Shown here: piece by piece, positions 1-8,205 of the stretch
How positions within the stretch are numbered: the first letter of the stretch is position 1
Layout: the number at the start of each line of letters is the position of its first letter
Assembly (NCBI GenBank): GCA_013178005.1
Contig: JABLXL010000023.1
Coordinates: 1-64,000 of the forward strand
Reading direction: 5' to 3'
DNA length: 64,000 nucleotides
Origin: Actinomycetota bacterium
GTDB taxonomy: Bacteria; Actinomycetota; Geothermincolia; Geothermincolales; RBG-13-55-18
Translations under genes and position numbers: made by a program
Notes under the pieces: generated by a model
Database searches by the model: none
Told to the model about the DNA's origin: nothing
What the model saw: only the letters and a program-made list of their open reading frames with translations

Positions 1-2
1 GG

Positions 3-101
3 GAAAAGCTGCCCTCCAAGGCCCGGCTGACGGTCGAGCCCGGGGACATCCTGGAGATCCGCACCCCCGGAGGGGGAGGCCACGGCTACGCGGGCCGGTG
101 A
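3..101 (+). CDS. Hydantoinase B / acetone carboxylase-type protein, C-terminal end (partial)
   Basis: Only the last 32 codons are inside the window, ending at the TGA at 99-101. The frame reads EPGDILEIRTPGGGGHG followed by a short tail. This matches the C-terminal signature of the HyuB / N-methylhydantoinase B family, where a PGD..RI.TPGGGG(Y/H)G motif closes the protein. The family makes the beta-type subunit of ATP-dependent hydantoinases and ketone carboxylases. Which substrate is used cannot be said from this fragment. The dxr promoter follows within 65 bp. Confidence 0.65.
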   Translation, partial: EKLPSKARLTVEPGDILEIRTPGGGGHGYAGR

Positions 102-163
102 GGCGCTCTCGTCGGGGGACAGGCCGCCGCCGGGACAACCCGCAATCAACCCCTCCCAACCCT

Positions 164-169
164 TATAAT
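164..169 (+). promoter_or_regulatory. -10 box TATAAT giving a probably leaderless dxr transcript
   Basis: A consensus TATAAT lies six bases (GAACCC) before the ATG at 176, so transcription would start at or next to the start codon. No Shine-Dalgarno sequence can fit between. No good -35 hexamer was seen. The arrangement matches leaderless genes of Actinobacteria and is repeated before the pimA-like gene and tgt. Confidence 0.5.
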
Positions 170-175
170 GAACCC

Positions 176-1363
176 ATGGAAGCGGGGAAGGAAACGCGCG
201 CGCTCGCCATACTCGGCTCCACCGGCTCCATAGGCACCCAGGCCCTGGAGGTGGTGGACGCCCACCCCGACCGCCTGCGGGTGGTGGCACTTACGGCGCA
301 GAGGAACGTGGACCTGCTGGAGAGCCAGGCGCGCAGGTATGGGCCGCGCCTGGTATGCATGGCGGACGTCAGGGCTGCGGGGGAATTGCGGCGACGCCTC
401 GAGGGCACGGGGATCGAGGTGGCGGCGGGACCGGAGGGGCTCCTGGAGGCGGCCGCCTATCCCCTTGCGGACACGGTGCTGAACGCCATCGTGGGATCCG
501 CGGGGCTCCCTCCGACCCTGGCGGCGCTGGGAGCGGGAAAGAGGCTCGCCCTTGCCAACAAGGAGAGCATGGTGGCGGGAGGAGAGCTGGTGCTTTCGGT
601 CCTGCGCACCGGGGGCGAGATCATCCCCGTGGATTCCGAGCACGGCGCGGTCTTCCACTGCCTGCGGGGGGAGGACTCGGGAGACGTGGAGGCCATCGTG
701 CTCACCGCCTCGGGGGGCCCTTTCTACGGGCGCTCCCGGGAGGAGCTGGCGAAAGTAACGGTGGAAGACGCCCTTTCCCATCCCACCTGGAGCATGGGCA
801 GGAAGATAACCGTGGACTCCGCCACCCTCATGAACAAGGGTCTGGAGGTGATCGAGGCGCACTACCTCTTCGGCGTCCCCTACGAGAGGATCAAGGTAGT
901 GGCCCACCCCCAGAGCGTGGTGCATTCCCTGGTGGAGTTCAAGGACGGATCGCTCTCCGCGCAGCTGAGCGTGCCGGACATGCGCCTCCCCATCGCCCTC
1001 GCCCTCTCTTACCCCGAGAGGTGGGGACCTCCCTTCAAGCGCACGGACCTGGCCGAGCTGGAAAAACTTACCTTCGGCGAGGTGGACCGCGAGACCTTCG
1101 GGTGCCTGGACCTCGCGTACCGCGCGGGAAAGGAGGGGGGGACGGCCACCGCGGTGCTCAACGCCGCCAACGAGGTGGCGGTGGAGGCTTTCCTCGCGGG
1201 GCGCATCGGCTTCCTGGACATCGAGGGGATAATAAGGGAGACGCTGGAGGAGCACCGGCCGACCGGGGTTTCCTCGCTCGACGACGTCCTGGCGGCGGAG
1301 GGGTGGGCGCGCGGCAGGGCGTCCGCCATGGTCGATGAGACGCGAAGGCAGGTGAGGGGTTAA
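176..1363 (+). CDS. dxr: 1-deoxy-D-xylulose 5-phosphate reductoisomerase
   Basis: Second enzyme of the MEP isoprenoid pathway: it rearranges and reduces DXP to MEP with NADPH in the cytoplasm. The 395-residue product has the N-terminal NADPH loop LGSTGSIG (about residues 13-20), the metal-binding VDSEH motif (D153, E155) and the KGLEVIEAHYLF motif carrying the third acidic ligand near 227. The start at 176 is chosen over the upstream in-frame ATG at 98 because it puts the NADPH loop at the usual distance, and because a TATAAT box stands six bases before it. rseP overlaps the stop (TAATG), and the later MEP gene ispG follows, so dxr-rseP-ispG-proS looks like one operon. Confidence 0.97.
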   Translation: MEAGKETRALAILGSTGSIGTQALEVVDAHPDRLRVVALTAQRNVDLLESQARRYGPRLVCMADVRAAGELRRRLEGTGIEVAAGPEGLLEAAAYPLADTVLNAIVGSAGLPPTLAALGAGKRLALANKESMVAGGELVLSVLRTGGEIIPVDSEHGAVFHCLRGEDSGDVEAIVLTASGGPFYGRSREELAKVTVEDALSHPTWSMGRKITVDSATLMNKGLEVIEAHYLFGVPYERIKVVAHPQSVVHSLVEFKDGSLSAQLSVPDMRLPIALALSYPERWGPPFKRTDLAELEKLTFGEVDRETFGCLDLAYRAGKEGGTATAVLNAANEVAVEAFLAGRIGFLDIEGIIRETLEEHRPTGVSSLDDVLAAEGWARGRASAMVDETRRQVRG

Positions 1364-2484
1364 TGGCCTCTGTGGGCGGCGTGATAACCACGGTGCTGGC
1401 CACCATAGCCGCGGTGATAGTGCTGGTGCTCGTGCACGAGCTCGGCCACTTCATCGCCGCCCGGCTGGCGGGGGTGAAGTGCCCGGAGTTCTTCGTGGGT
1501 TTCGGTCCGCGCATCTGGAGCACCAGGCGCGGGGACACGGAGTTCGGCATCAAGTGGATACTGGTGGGGGGTTACGTCAAGGTCCTGGGCATGAACCCCG
1601 AGGAGGAGGTGAGCCCCGAGGACTTCCCCCGCTCCTACCGGGGGGTCTCCTACGGCAAGAGGTTCTGGATCATCTTCGCGGGGTCCCTTTCCCACGTTCT
1701 GCTTGCCCTGGTGCTCATGTTCTTCACCATCTGGATCGTGGGGTACCCGGACGTGGACAGGCCCACCAACACCATCGCCTCGGTGGGCATGTACATGGAC
1801 GAGGCCGGGACGGAGGAGACCCCCGCCTACGCCGCCGGCCTGCGCGAGGGCGACACCATCCTGGCCATGGACGGCGAGGAGGTGGGGGACTGGGAGGCGG
1901 TGCGTTCCTTCATCAAGGCGCATCCGGGCGAGGAGGTCGTCCTGCTCATCCGGAGAGACGGCGAGGAGATCGAGGTCCCGGTGCGCCTCGCCGCGCTTGA
2001 GGACGGCACCGGTTACCTCGGGGTGTCTCCCTCCATCTACATGCAGCCTTACTCCTTTTTCGGGGCCATGGGCAAGACCGTATCCTGGTTCGGGGAGGCC
2101 ACTTACGGGGTGGGTTACGGCATCTACCGTGTCTTCAACTGGTCTACCATCAAGCAATTGCTGGGCCTTGCCGAGCCCACCGTGGAGAGGCCCCAGACGG
2201 TTTACGGCATCGCGCGCACCGCGGGCCGGATCGCCGAGGAAGGGGCCTTCTACTTCCTGAACTTCTTCTCCTTCATCCTGCTCTTCCTGGCCTATATCAA
2301 CCTCCTGCCCCTGCCTCCCCTGGACGGAGGGCACCTGGCGGTCCTGCTGTGGGAGAAGGTAACCGGCCGCGAGGTGGATCTGCGCAAGCTCTATCCGGTG
2401 GCGGTGGCGGTGCTCGCCTTCTTTGCCCTGCTCTTCATACTCACCCTCAGGCTGGATATAACGAGCCCCATCAATTTCCCATGA
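1363..2484 (+). CDS. rseP: Site-2 intramembrane metalloprotease RseP family
   Basis: Membrane zinc protease of the M50 family that cleaves anti-sigma factors or signal-peptide remnants within the membrane. The 373-residue protein has an N-terminal membrane helix with HELGHF (H25, E26, H29), a GGYVKVLG segment, one PDZ domain around residues 140-220 (AAGLREGDTILAMDGEEV), and a C-terminal helix with NLLPLPPLDGGHL carrying the third zinc ligand. One PDZ domain, rather than the two of E. coli RseP, is usual for Gram-positives. Its ATG shares a base with the dxr stop, and its stop overlaps the ispG start, pointing to translational coupling. Confidence 0.95.
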   Translation: MASVGGVITTVLATIAAVIVLVLVHELGHFIAARLAGVKCPEFFVGFGPRIWSTRRGDTEFGIKWILVGGYVKVLGMNPEEEVSPEDFPRSYRGVSYGKRFWIIFAGSLSHVLLALVLMFFTIWIVGYPDVDRPTNTIASVGMYMDEAGTEETPAYAAGLREGDTILAMDGEEVGDWEAVRSFIKAHPGEEVVLLIRRDGEEIEVPVRLAALEDGTGYLGVSPSIYMQPYSFFGAMGKTVSWFGEATYGVGYGIYRVFNWSTIKQLLGLAEPTVERPQTVYGIARTAGRIAEEGAFYFLNFFSFILLFLAYINLLPLPPLDGGHLAVLLWEKVTGREVDLRKLYPVAVAVLAFFALLFILTLRLDITSPINFP

Positions 2485-3584
2485 GCATGCGCAAGCTGAC
2501 CCGGCGCGTTATGGTGGGGAGCGTCCCCGTGGGAGGGGGCGCACCGGTGAGCGTGCAGTCCATGACCAATACCCCCACCGAGGACGCCGGCGCCACCCTT
2601 CAGCAGATCTCGCTCCTTGCGGAGGCGGGTTGCGACATCGTGCGGGTCGCGGTTCCCAATTACAGGAAGGACCACCTCCTGCGCCGCGCCCTGAGGTCCC
2701 TGGAGGAGATCGTGGAGGGCTCGCCCATCCCGGTGGTGGCCGACGTGCACTTCGACCACACCCTGGCGCTGGCGGCCCTGGAAGCCGGGGTGCACGGGTT
2801 GCGAATCAATCCCGGCAACATCGGGGGACCTGAAAAGGTGAGGGAGGTCGCGGAGGCGGCGGGAAGGCGCGGGGTCCCCATACGCGTGGGGGTCAACGCG
2901 GGCTCTTTACGCAGGGACATCCTGGAGAGATACGGGCATCCCACCGCGGAAGCCCTGGTGGAGAGCGCCCTGGAGGAGATAGGGGTTCTCGAGTCCTGCG
3001 GATTTTATGATATAAAGGTCTCCGTGAAGGCGTCCTCGGTGCCTTTGACCATCGAGGCCTACCGGCTGCTCTCCCGCGAGGTGGACTACCCCCTGCACGT
3101 GGGGGTCAGCGAGGCGGGACCCCCCTGGTCGGGGACGGTGCGCTCCGCGGTGGGCATAGGCACGCTGCTGGCGGAGGGCATCGGGGACACCATCCGCGTC
3201 TCCCTTGCCGGCGACCCCCTGCGGGAGGTGCGGGTCGGGGTGGCCATACTCAAGGCCCTGGAGATGTCGCGCGGCGGGGTGGACGTCGTCGCCTGCCCTA
3301 CCTGCGCCCGCACGCGCATCGACGTCGCGGGCATCGCGGAGGAACTGGAGGAGCGGCTGGCGGGTTGCAGGGCCCCCCTGCGCGTGGCGGTGATGGGCTG
3401 CGCAGTGAACGGCCCCGGCGAGGCCAGGGAGGCCGACCTGGGGGTGGCCGGGGGGAGGAGCAAGGGGCTGCTCTTCCGGAAGGGAGAGCCGTTGGGGTGG
3501 TACCCCAAGGAGGAGCTCCTGGGCGTCCTGCTGGCGGAGGTCGAGAAAATGGAAAAGGAATACCTGGAAAAGGAAGGATTATGA
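2481..3584 (+). CDS. ispG: 4-hydroxy-3-methylbut-2-enyl diphosphate synthase (flavodoxin/ferredoxin)
   Basis: [4Fe-4S] enzyme converting MEcPP to HMBPP, the penultimate MEP step. The start at 2481 gives an ATGA overlap with rseP and 367 residues beginning MSMRKLTRRVMVGSVPVGG. Diagnostic segments are VSVQSMTNTPTEDAGATL, the barrel motif RINPGNIG, and the C-terminal cluster site with CPTCARTRID followed by VMGCAVNGPGEAREADLG, which supplies the three cysteines. The partner ispH lies 30 kb away at 32674. An ATGA overlap joins it to proS. Confidence 0.97.
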   Translation: MSMRKLTRRVMVGSVPVGGGAPVSVQSMTNTPTEDAGATLQQISLLAEAGCDIVRVAVPNYRKDHLLRRALRSLEEIVEGSPIPVVADVHFDHTLALAALEAGVHGLRINPGNIGGPEKVREVAEAAGRRGVPIRVGVNAGSLRRDILERYGHPTAEALVESALEEIGVLESCGFYDIKVSVKASSVPLTIEAYRLLSREVDYPLHVGVSEAGPPWSGTVRSAVGIGTLLAEGIGDTIRVSLAGDPLREVRVGVAILKALEMSRGGVDVVACPTCARTRIDVAGIAEELEERLAGCRAPLRVAVMGCAVNGPGEAREADLGVAGGRSKGLLFRKGEPLGWYPKEELLGVLLAEVEKMEKEYLEKEGL

Positions 3585-5299
3585 GGCAGTCCAAGGCTTT
3601 CATCCCCACCCTGAAGGAGAGCCCGGCCGACGCGGAGATAGCCAGCCACCGCCTGCTGGTGCGCGCCGGCTTCCTGCGCAGGGTAGCGGCGGGCATATAC
3701 GAGTTCCTGCCCCTGGGGACGCGGGTGGTGCAGAGGATATGCCGCGTGGTCAGGGAGGAGATGAACCGCGCGGGGGCCCAGGAGGTGATCCTGCCCATCA
3801 TGCAGCCCCGGGAGCTCTGGGAGGAGAGCGGCCGCTGGGCGAAGTACGGGCCGGAGATGATGCGCCTAAAGGACCGCGCGGAGCGGGATTTCGGCCTGGG
3901 CCCCACCCACGAGGAGGTCATCACCGACCTGGTGCGCAACAACGTCTCCTCGTGGCGGGAACTGCCGCTCAACCTTTACCAGATAGGCACCAAGTTCCGC
4001 GACGAGATCAGGCCGCGCTTCGGGTTGCTGCGTGGCCGGGAGTTCATCATGAAGGACGCCTACAGCTTCGACCGCGACCAGGAGGGTATGGAGCGGTCCT
4101 ACCGGGAGATGTACGAAGCCTACGCGCGCGTATTCACCCGCTGCGGGTGCACATGGCGGGCGGTGGAGGCGGCGACGGGGCTCATCGGGGGAGACGTCTC
4201 CCACGAGTTCATGGTGCCGGCCGCGGTGGGAGAGGACCTTATCGCATATTGCGGAGAGTGCGATTACGCGGCCAACCTAGAGCTGGCCGAGTACATGCGG
4301 GGCGAGCCGCCCCGGGGCGATGGCGGGCCCATGGAGAGGGTGCACACCCCGGACAGGCGCACCATCGAGGAGGTAAGCGGCTTCCTGGGCCTGGAGCCCT
4401 CGCGTTTCGTGAAATGCCTCATGTTCCTGGTGGAGGACCGGCCGACGGCGGTGCTGGTGCCCGGCGACCGTGAGGCCAACGAGGGCAAGCTGGGTCGCGT
4501 GCTGGGGACCGACGAGTTCCGGCTCTTCAACGAGGAGGACTGGAGGAGGTTCCCGCAGTACCTGCAGGGATTCGTGGGGCCGGTCGGCCTGGAGGTGGAG
4601 GAGACGATCGCGGATCTCTACCTGCGGGGGGCCTCGGGCCTCGCGTGCGGAGCCAACGAGGTTGACTACCACCTTGTGGGGGTGGAGGAGGGGCGCGATT
4701 TCCGGCCCGGCCGGTTCGCGGACGTCACCTCGGCGAGGGAGGGCGACGCATGCCCCCGTTGCGGCGGCGCGCTTCACGTGGAGGCGGGCATAGAGGTAGG
4801 ACAGGTCTTCCAGCTCGGGCTGAAGTATTCCGAGGCCATGCGCTGCACCTATGACGACGAGCGCGGGGAGACCAAGCCCATGTACATGGGATGTTACGGG
4901 ATCGGCGTCACGCGGCTCATGGCGGCGGTGATCGAACAGCATCACGACGAGCGCGGCATGATGTGGCCCCTTGAGGTGGCCCCGGCTGCGCTGCACATAC
5001 TTCCCCTGGACTACCAGCGGGAGGGAAGGCGCGCCGCGGCGGAGGAGCTGTACGCGCGATGCCTGGAGAGGGGCGTGGAGGTGCTGCTGGACGACCGCGA
5101 GGAGAGCGCGGGGGTGAAGTTCGCCGACGCGGACCTCATCGGCATCCCCTTCCGCGCGGTCATCGGCAAGGCTTTCGACGCCGACGGCCTGATCGAGCTG
5201 CAGGCGCGGGCGACGGGCGAAAGGTCTCGCATGGGCATGGAGGAGCTCCTGTCCCACCTCGAAGGCCTGGTCGAGGAGACCGGGTTATCCGGTGAATAG
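3581..5299 (+). CDS. proS: Prolyl-tRNA synthetase, bacterial type
   Basis: Class II aminoacyl-tRNA synthetase charging tRNA-Pro. The 572-residue length is that of the bacterial ProRS that carries an editing insertion. Visible are the opening MRQSKAFIPTLKESPADAE, motif 2 (FRDEIRPRFGLLRGREFIMKD), the YbaK-like INS region around residues 220-400, motif 3 (MGCYGIGVTRLMAA), and the C-terminal anticodon-binding domain. The start at 3581 has AAGGAAGG upstream and overlaps the ispG stop. A gap of about 240 bp without recognisable features follows, so this probably ends the operon. Confidence 0.96.
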   Translation: MRQSKAFIPTLKESPADAEIASHRLLVRAGFLRRVAAGIYEFLPLGTRVVQRICRVVREEMNRAGAQEVILPIMQPRELWEESGRWAKYGPEMMRLKDRAERDFGLGPTHEEVITDLVRNNVSSWRELPLNLYQIGTKFRDEIRPRFGLLRGREFIMKDAYSFDRDQEGMERSYREMYEAYARVFTRCGCTWRAVEAATGLIGGDVSHEFMVPAAVGEDLIAYCGECDYAANLELAEYMRGEPPRGDGGPMERVHTPDRRTIEEVSGFLGLEPSRFVKCLMFLVEDRPTAVLVPGDREANEGKLGRVLGTDEFRLFNEEDWRRFPQYLQGFVGPVGLEVEETIADLYLRGASGLACGANEVDYHLVGVEEGRDFRPGRFADVTSAREGDACPRCGGALHVEAGIEVGQVFQLGLKYSEAMRCTYDDERGETKPMYMGCYGIGVTRLMAAVIEQHHDERGMMWPLEVAPAALHILPLDYQREGRRAAAEELYARCLERGVEVLLDDREESAGVKFADADLIGIPFRAVIGKAFDADGLIELQARATGERSRMGMEELLSHLEGLVEETGLSGE

Positions 5300-5543
5300 G
5301 ACGGGGGGCGCGCTTCTGGCCGGGAGCGTCAGCCGTCCGCGGGCGACGGTGCGGCGCGCGCCGCCTTGGCGGATCCGATCATCGCCCGCGCGTCCCGTTT
5401 GAGTGGGAGGAGGCGCACAAGGCGCTGACGCCTAAGGAGACGGGATGAGCGTTTCGGCGACGCGAGGGAGGAACGCGGGCGCCGCTCCTGTGCGTTGAGC
5501 CGCCGGGGCGGTGTGGTTATCAGGTGTGGCGGAAAGGGGAGTC

Positions 5544-5885
5544 ATGGACAGGTTCGTGGTTCACCAGGACAGCTTGGAATGGGTTCCGGCGGATTTTCCC
5601 CGTGCGCAGATGAAGGTGCTTTACATGGATCCCCGGGGCGGCGGACAGATAATGCTCATCCATTTTGAGCCCCACTGCGAGATGCCGGGGCACTCCCACA
5701 TTTCGTCCGACGAGGCCGCCTACATCCTCGAGGGCGAGTTGAGGCAGACATTGGAGGACGGCGGGGAAGAAACCTACCGGAAGGGCCATTTCGCCTTCTT
5801 CCCGGCGGGGGCGGCGCATGGGCCGTTCCATACCGGCGACGAGGGTTGCACCATCATCAGCGTTTTCTACGGACCGCTGACTTAG
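5544..5885 (+). CDS. Small single-domain cupin protein
   Basis: A 113-residue cupin-2 type beta-barrel. The first cupin motif is visible as PGHSHISSDEAAYILEGEL, giving two histidines and a glutamate as metal ligands. The second is FFPAGAAHGPF with a further histidine. The start at 5544 is preceded by AAAGGGGA. It stands alone, with roughly 240 and 290 bp of non-coding sequence on either side. Substrate or regulatory role cannot be inferred; similar small cupins include metal-dependent isomerases, dioxygenases and sugar-binding proteins. Confidence 0.8.
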   Translation: MDRFVVHQDSLEWVPADFPRAQMKVLYMDPRGGGQIMLIHFEPHCEMPGHSHISSDEAAYILEGELRQTLEDGGEETYRKGHFAFFPAGAAHGPFHTGDEGCTIISVFYGPLT

Positions 5886-6174
5886 CGCCGAAAGGGAGCT
5901 CGGAGCGGGGACCGGCAAGGTAACCAGGCGGCCCGGAAAGTCGTTTTCCATGATGGCGGAATCAACGCCCCCGGCAGGGACGGGCGTAAAATCGGAAACG
6001 GAGGCGCGCGACAAGGCCCCGGAACCGAGGGCGGCGGAGAAAATCCGCTGGACAAGGGGTTGAGCGCCTCGGCGGACAAGCCTGGTTTTTCATCACGATC
6101 TCCGGCAAGGGGGAGACGGGAAGAGGGCTTTCGCCGCTGGTGTCATTGGCGACGTTCAACGGAGGGAGGGAACG

Positions 6175-6810
6175 GTGGAAAGGACCTGGAGCGTCAACGA
6201 GGGGCTGAGGAGGTTTTCCAGCGCCGTGTTCCACCCCCTGGGGTGGGCGCTGGGGCGCGTGCTGTCCCCAAACCTCATCACCACCCTTTCGGTGATAGCG
6301 GCGGGGTTTTCCGGATATTACTTCGCCGTGGGCCGTTTCGTGCTCGGCGCATGGTTGCTCTTCCTGGCCGGGTTGTTGGACATATGGGACGGCCAGGTGG
6401 CCAAGCTGACGGGGCGGGTGAGCACCTTCGGTTCGTTTTACGACTCCACGGCGGATCGCGCGGCGGATTTCTTCTTCTCCCTGGGCGCCCTGTATTATTT
6501 CGCCCACCGGGAGATCTACGATATCGCCTTCATGGTGGGGGCCTACATGGTGCTCTCGTCCCTCATCTCCTACGTGAAGGCGCGGGCCGAGGGCCTGGGG
6601 ATATCCTGCAACGTCGGGCTGCTCGCGCGCCCGCTGCGCCTTCTCTTCTTCGGCCTGGCCCTCTTCGTGTACGGCCTGACCTCGAACCCCTGGGTGTTCA
6701 GGGGGCCGCTGTACGCCGTGCTGGCCCTGGCGGTGGAGACCCTGGCCCACCGCGTGGCGGTCGTTTACGTCGGCGCTCGGGAGAAGGACGCCTCGTGCAA
6801 GGGAGCTTGA
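6175..6810 (+). CDS. pgsA: CDP-alcohol phosphatidyltransferase, probable phosphatidylinositol-phosphate synthase
   Basis: Integral membrane enzyme joining CDP-diacylglycerol to an alcohol phosphate. The 211-residue protein has the family metal site as DIWDGQVAKLTG, then FGSFYDSTADRAAD, giving four aspartates with the usual D-x2-DG spacing. The family's nearly invariant AR is AK here. A GTG start follows GGAGGGAGGG. The next two genes are a PatA-like acyltransferase and a PimA-like glycosyltransferase. In mycobacteria pgsA1-patA-pimA form the phosphatidylinositol-mannoside operon, so inositol phosphate is the likely acceptor. A glycerol-phosphate acceptor cannot be excluded by sequence alone. 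Confidence 0.85.
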   Translation: MERTWSVNEGLRRFSSAVFHPLGWALGRVLSPNLITTLSVIAAGFSGYYFAVGRFVLGAWLLFLAGLLDIWDGQVAKLTGRVSTFGSFYDSTADRAADFFFSLGALYYFAHREIYDIAFMVGAYMVLSSLISYVKARAEGLGISCNVGLLARPLRLLFFGLALFVYGLTSNPWVFRGPLYAVLALAVETLAHRVAVVYVGAREKDASCKGA

Positions 6811-6820
6811 GGAGGACGCC

Positions 6821-7735
6821 ATGGCGGAGGAGAGGGAGCGATTCCTGGACGACGTGCCCGGATACCTCAAGTACTATTTTTTCCGCGGCTCGTGCGGCTT
6901 GGTGGGCGCGCTTCCCGCGCGGGTTTCCCACGGAGTGGCGGTGGGCATAGCGGAGATAGCCTACCGGCTTTCGCGCGGCAAGCGGGAGGTGGTATGCGAG
7001 AACATGCGCCGCGTCATCCCCGGCGGGTCGCCGCGTGAATGGAAAAAGATGGCGCGCCGGAGCTTCCACAACTATGCCCGTTACTGGGTGGACTTCCTGC
7101 GCTGCTACCACCTAACGCCCGAAGAGGTCGATCGCCTGGTGGTCCCCCACGGAACGGACTGGTTCGACAAGTGCCTGGAGAGGGGCAAGGGGGTGGTGCT
7201 GGCGCTGCCGCATTACGGGAGCTGGGACATGATCGGCGGCTGGGTGGGACACAAGTACCCGTCCTTCTGGGCGGTGGCCGAGGTGCTCAAACCGCGCCCC
7301 ATGTACGAGTTCCACACCGAGTTGCGCAGGCGCATGGGGATACGCATCATCCCCCTGGGGGAGAACACGGTGGAGCGGGTCATCGAGGTGCTGCTGCAGA
7401 ACGGCATGGTCTGTCTCCTATCCGACCGCCTCATCGCAGGAAGCGGGGTGGAGGTGGAGTTTTTCGGGGAGAGGATCCTCATGCCCATCGGGCCGGCGCT
7501 GCTGGCGGTGAAACTCGGCACGGCCATCCTCCCCTGCCTCACCATCCGCAAGGACGGGAAATACCACGGCTACGTTGGACCGCCCCTCGAGGTGGAGATC
7601 ACCGGCGACACTCGCCGGGACGTCCAGGTAAACACCCAGAAACTGGCAAAGGTGCTGGAGGACTTCATACGCGAGGACCCCACCCAGTGGCACATGTTCC
7701 AGCCCATCTTCAAGCAGGGGAAGGGGCGGGAGTAG
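6821..7735 (+). CDS. Lysophospholipid-type acyltransferase, PatA-like (LPLAT family)
   Basis: Membrane-associated acyltransferase of the LpxL/HtrB/PatA group, 304 residues. The catalytic H-x4-D motif is LPHYGSWDMIGG with H131 and D136. Downstream blocks around RRMGIRIIPLGENTVERVIEVL and LLSDRLIAGSGVEVEFFGE are typical of the family. In actinobacteria the enzyme at this position acylates a mannose of PIM. The start at 6821 has GAGGAGG upstream, 10 bp after the pgsA stop. The pimA-like gene follows only after the repeat cluster at 7743-8189, which separates two genes that are normally adjacent. Confidence 0.88.
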   Translation: MAEERERFLDDVPGYLKYYFFRGSCGLVGALPARVSHGVAVGIAEIAYRLSRGKREVVCENMRRVIPGGSPREWKKMARRSFHNYARYWVDFLRCYHLTPEEVDRLVVPHGTDWFDKCLERGKGVVLALPHYGSWDMIGGWVGHKYPSFWAVAEVLKPRPMYEFHTELRRRMGIRIIPLGENTVERVIEVLLQNGMVCLLSDRLIAGSGVEVEFFGERILMPIGPALLAVKLGTAILPCLTIRKDGKYHGYVGPPLEVEITGDTRRDVQVNTQKLAKVLEDFIREDPTQWHMFQPIFKQGKGRE

Positions 7736-7742
7736 CGTACCC

Positions 7743-7942
7743 GAGCATGGGGTCGTATCTTGAATTTTTCCTCGCTTTGCTTAACAGGAATGGCGTTACG
7801 GGGTTTTCGCCCTGCCGCAGCAAGAAACGTCTCTCCTAAAATAGAGCATGGGGTCGTATCTTGAATTATTCCTCGCTTTGCTTAACAGGAATGGCGTTAC
7901 GGGGTTTTCGCCCTGCCGCAGCAAGAAACGCCTCTCCCAAAA
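7743..7942 (+). repeat. Two tandem ~99-bp direct repeats with a 101-bp period
   Basis: Copies at 7743-7841 and 7844-7942 differ at only a few positions. Each opens with GAGCATGGGGTCGTATCTTG and continues through CTCGCTTTGC and GGGTTTTCGCCC to CTCTCC. The opening motif GGGTCGTATCTTGA is the left arm of the inverted repeats described in the next entry. No open reading frame of known type crosses them. They look like non-autonomous repeats rather than coding sequence. Confidence 0.85.
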
Positions 7943-7943
7943 G

Positions 7944-8189
7944 GTCAAGATACGACCCGGGTCAAGACCCGGTTGCATACCCGAACGAGGGGTCGTGTCT
8001 TGACTTATTCATTCCGCCGCAGCGCAAGACAAACACCCAATGTCTCCCCGGAACAAAAAAGTCAAGACACGACCCGGGTTCATACCCGAACCTGTCTTTA
8101 CTTTTTCATTCCGCCGTAACGGAAGGAATAAACCCATCGTCATCCCGGAATTAAAAGGTCAAGATACGACCCGGGTCAAGATACGACCC
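7944..8189 (+). repeat. Cluster of inverted-repeat arms GGGTCGTRTCTTGA / TCAAGAYACGACCC
   Basis: A right arm at 7945-7958 pairs with the left arms of the two preceding copies. A second complete module has its left arm at 7989-8004 (GGGGTCGTGTCTTGAC) and right arm at 8061-8075 (GTCAAGACACGACCC), about 55 bp apart. Two more right arms stand in tandem at 8157-8172 and 8173-8189. The second module differs from the first at one arm position, and the opposite arm changes to match. Such arrays resemble the REP-like repeats mobilised by RAYT transposases (known family; no transposase is present here). Confidence 0.75.
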
Positions 8190-8192
8190 TGA

Positions 8193-8198
8193 TAGAAT
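8193..8198 (+). promoter_or_regulatory. -10 box TAGAAT, leaderless promoter of the pimA-like gene
   Basis: TAGAAT is followed by seven bases and the ATG at 8206, leaving no room for a ribosome binding site. It starts four bases after the last inverted-repeat arm, so the repeat cluster supplies or abuts the upstream part of this promoter. No clear -35 was seen. Confidence 0.45.
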
Positions 8199-8205
8199 TA
8201 ACCCC

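Noticed and set aside
7743-8189. CRISPR array
   Set aside because: The repeat units are about 100 bp and adjacent, the arms are inverted, and there are no regular unique spacers.
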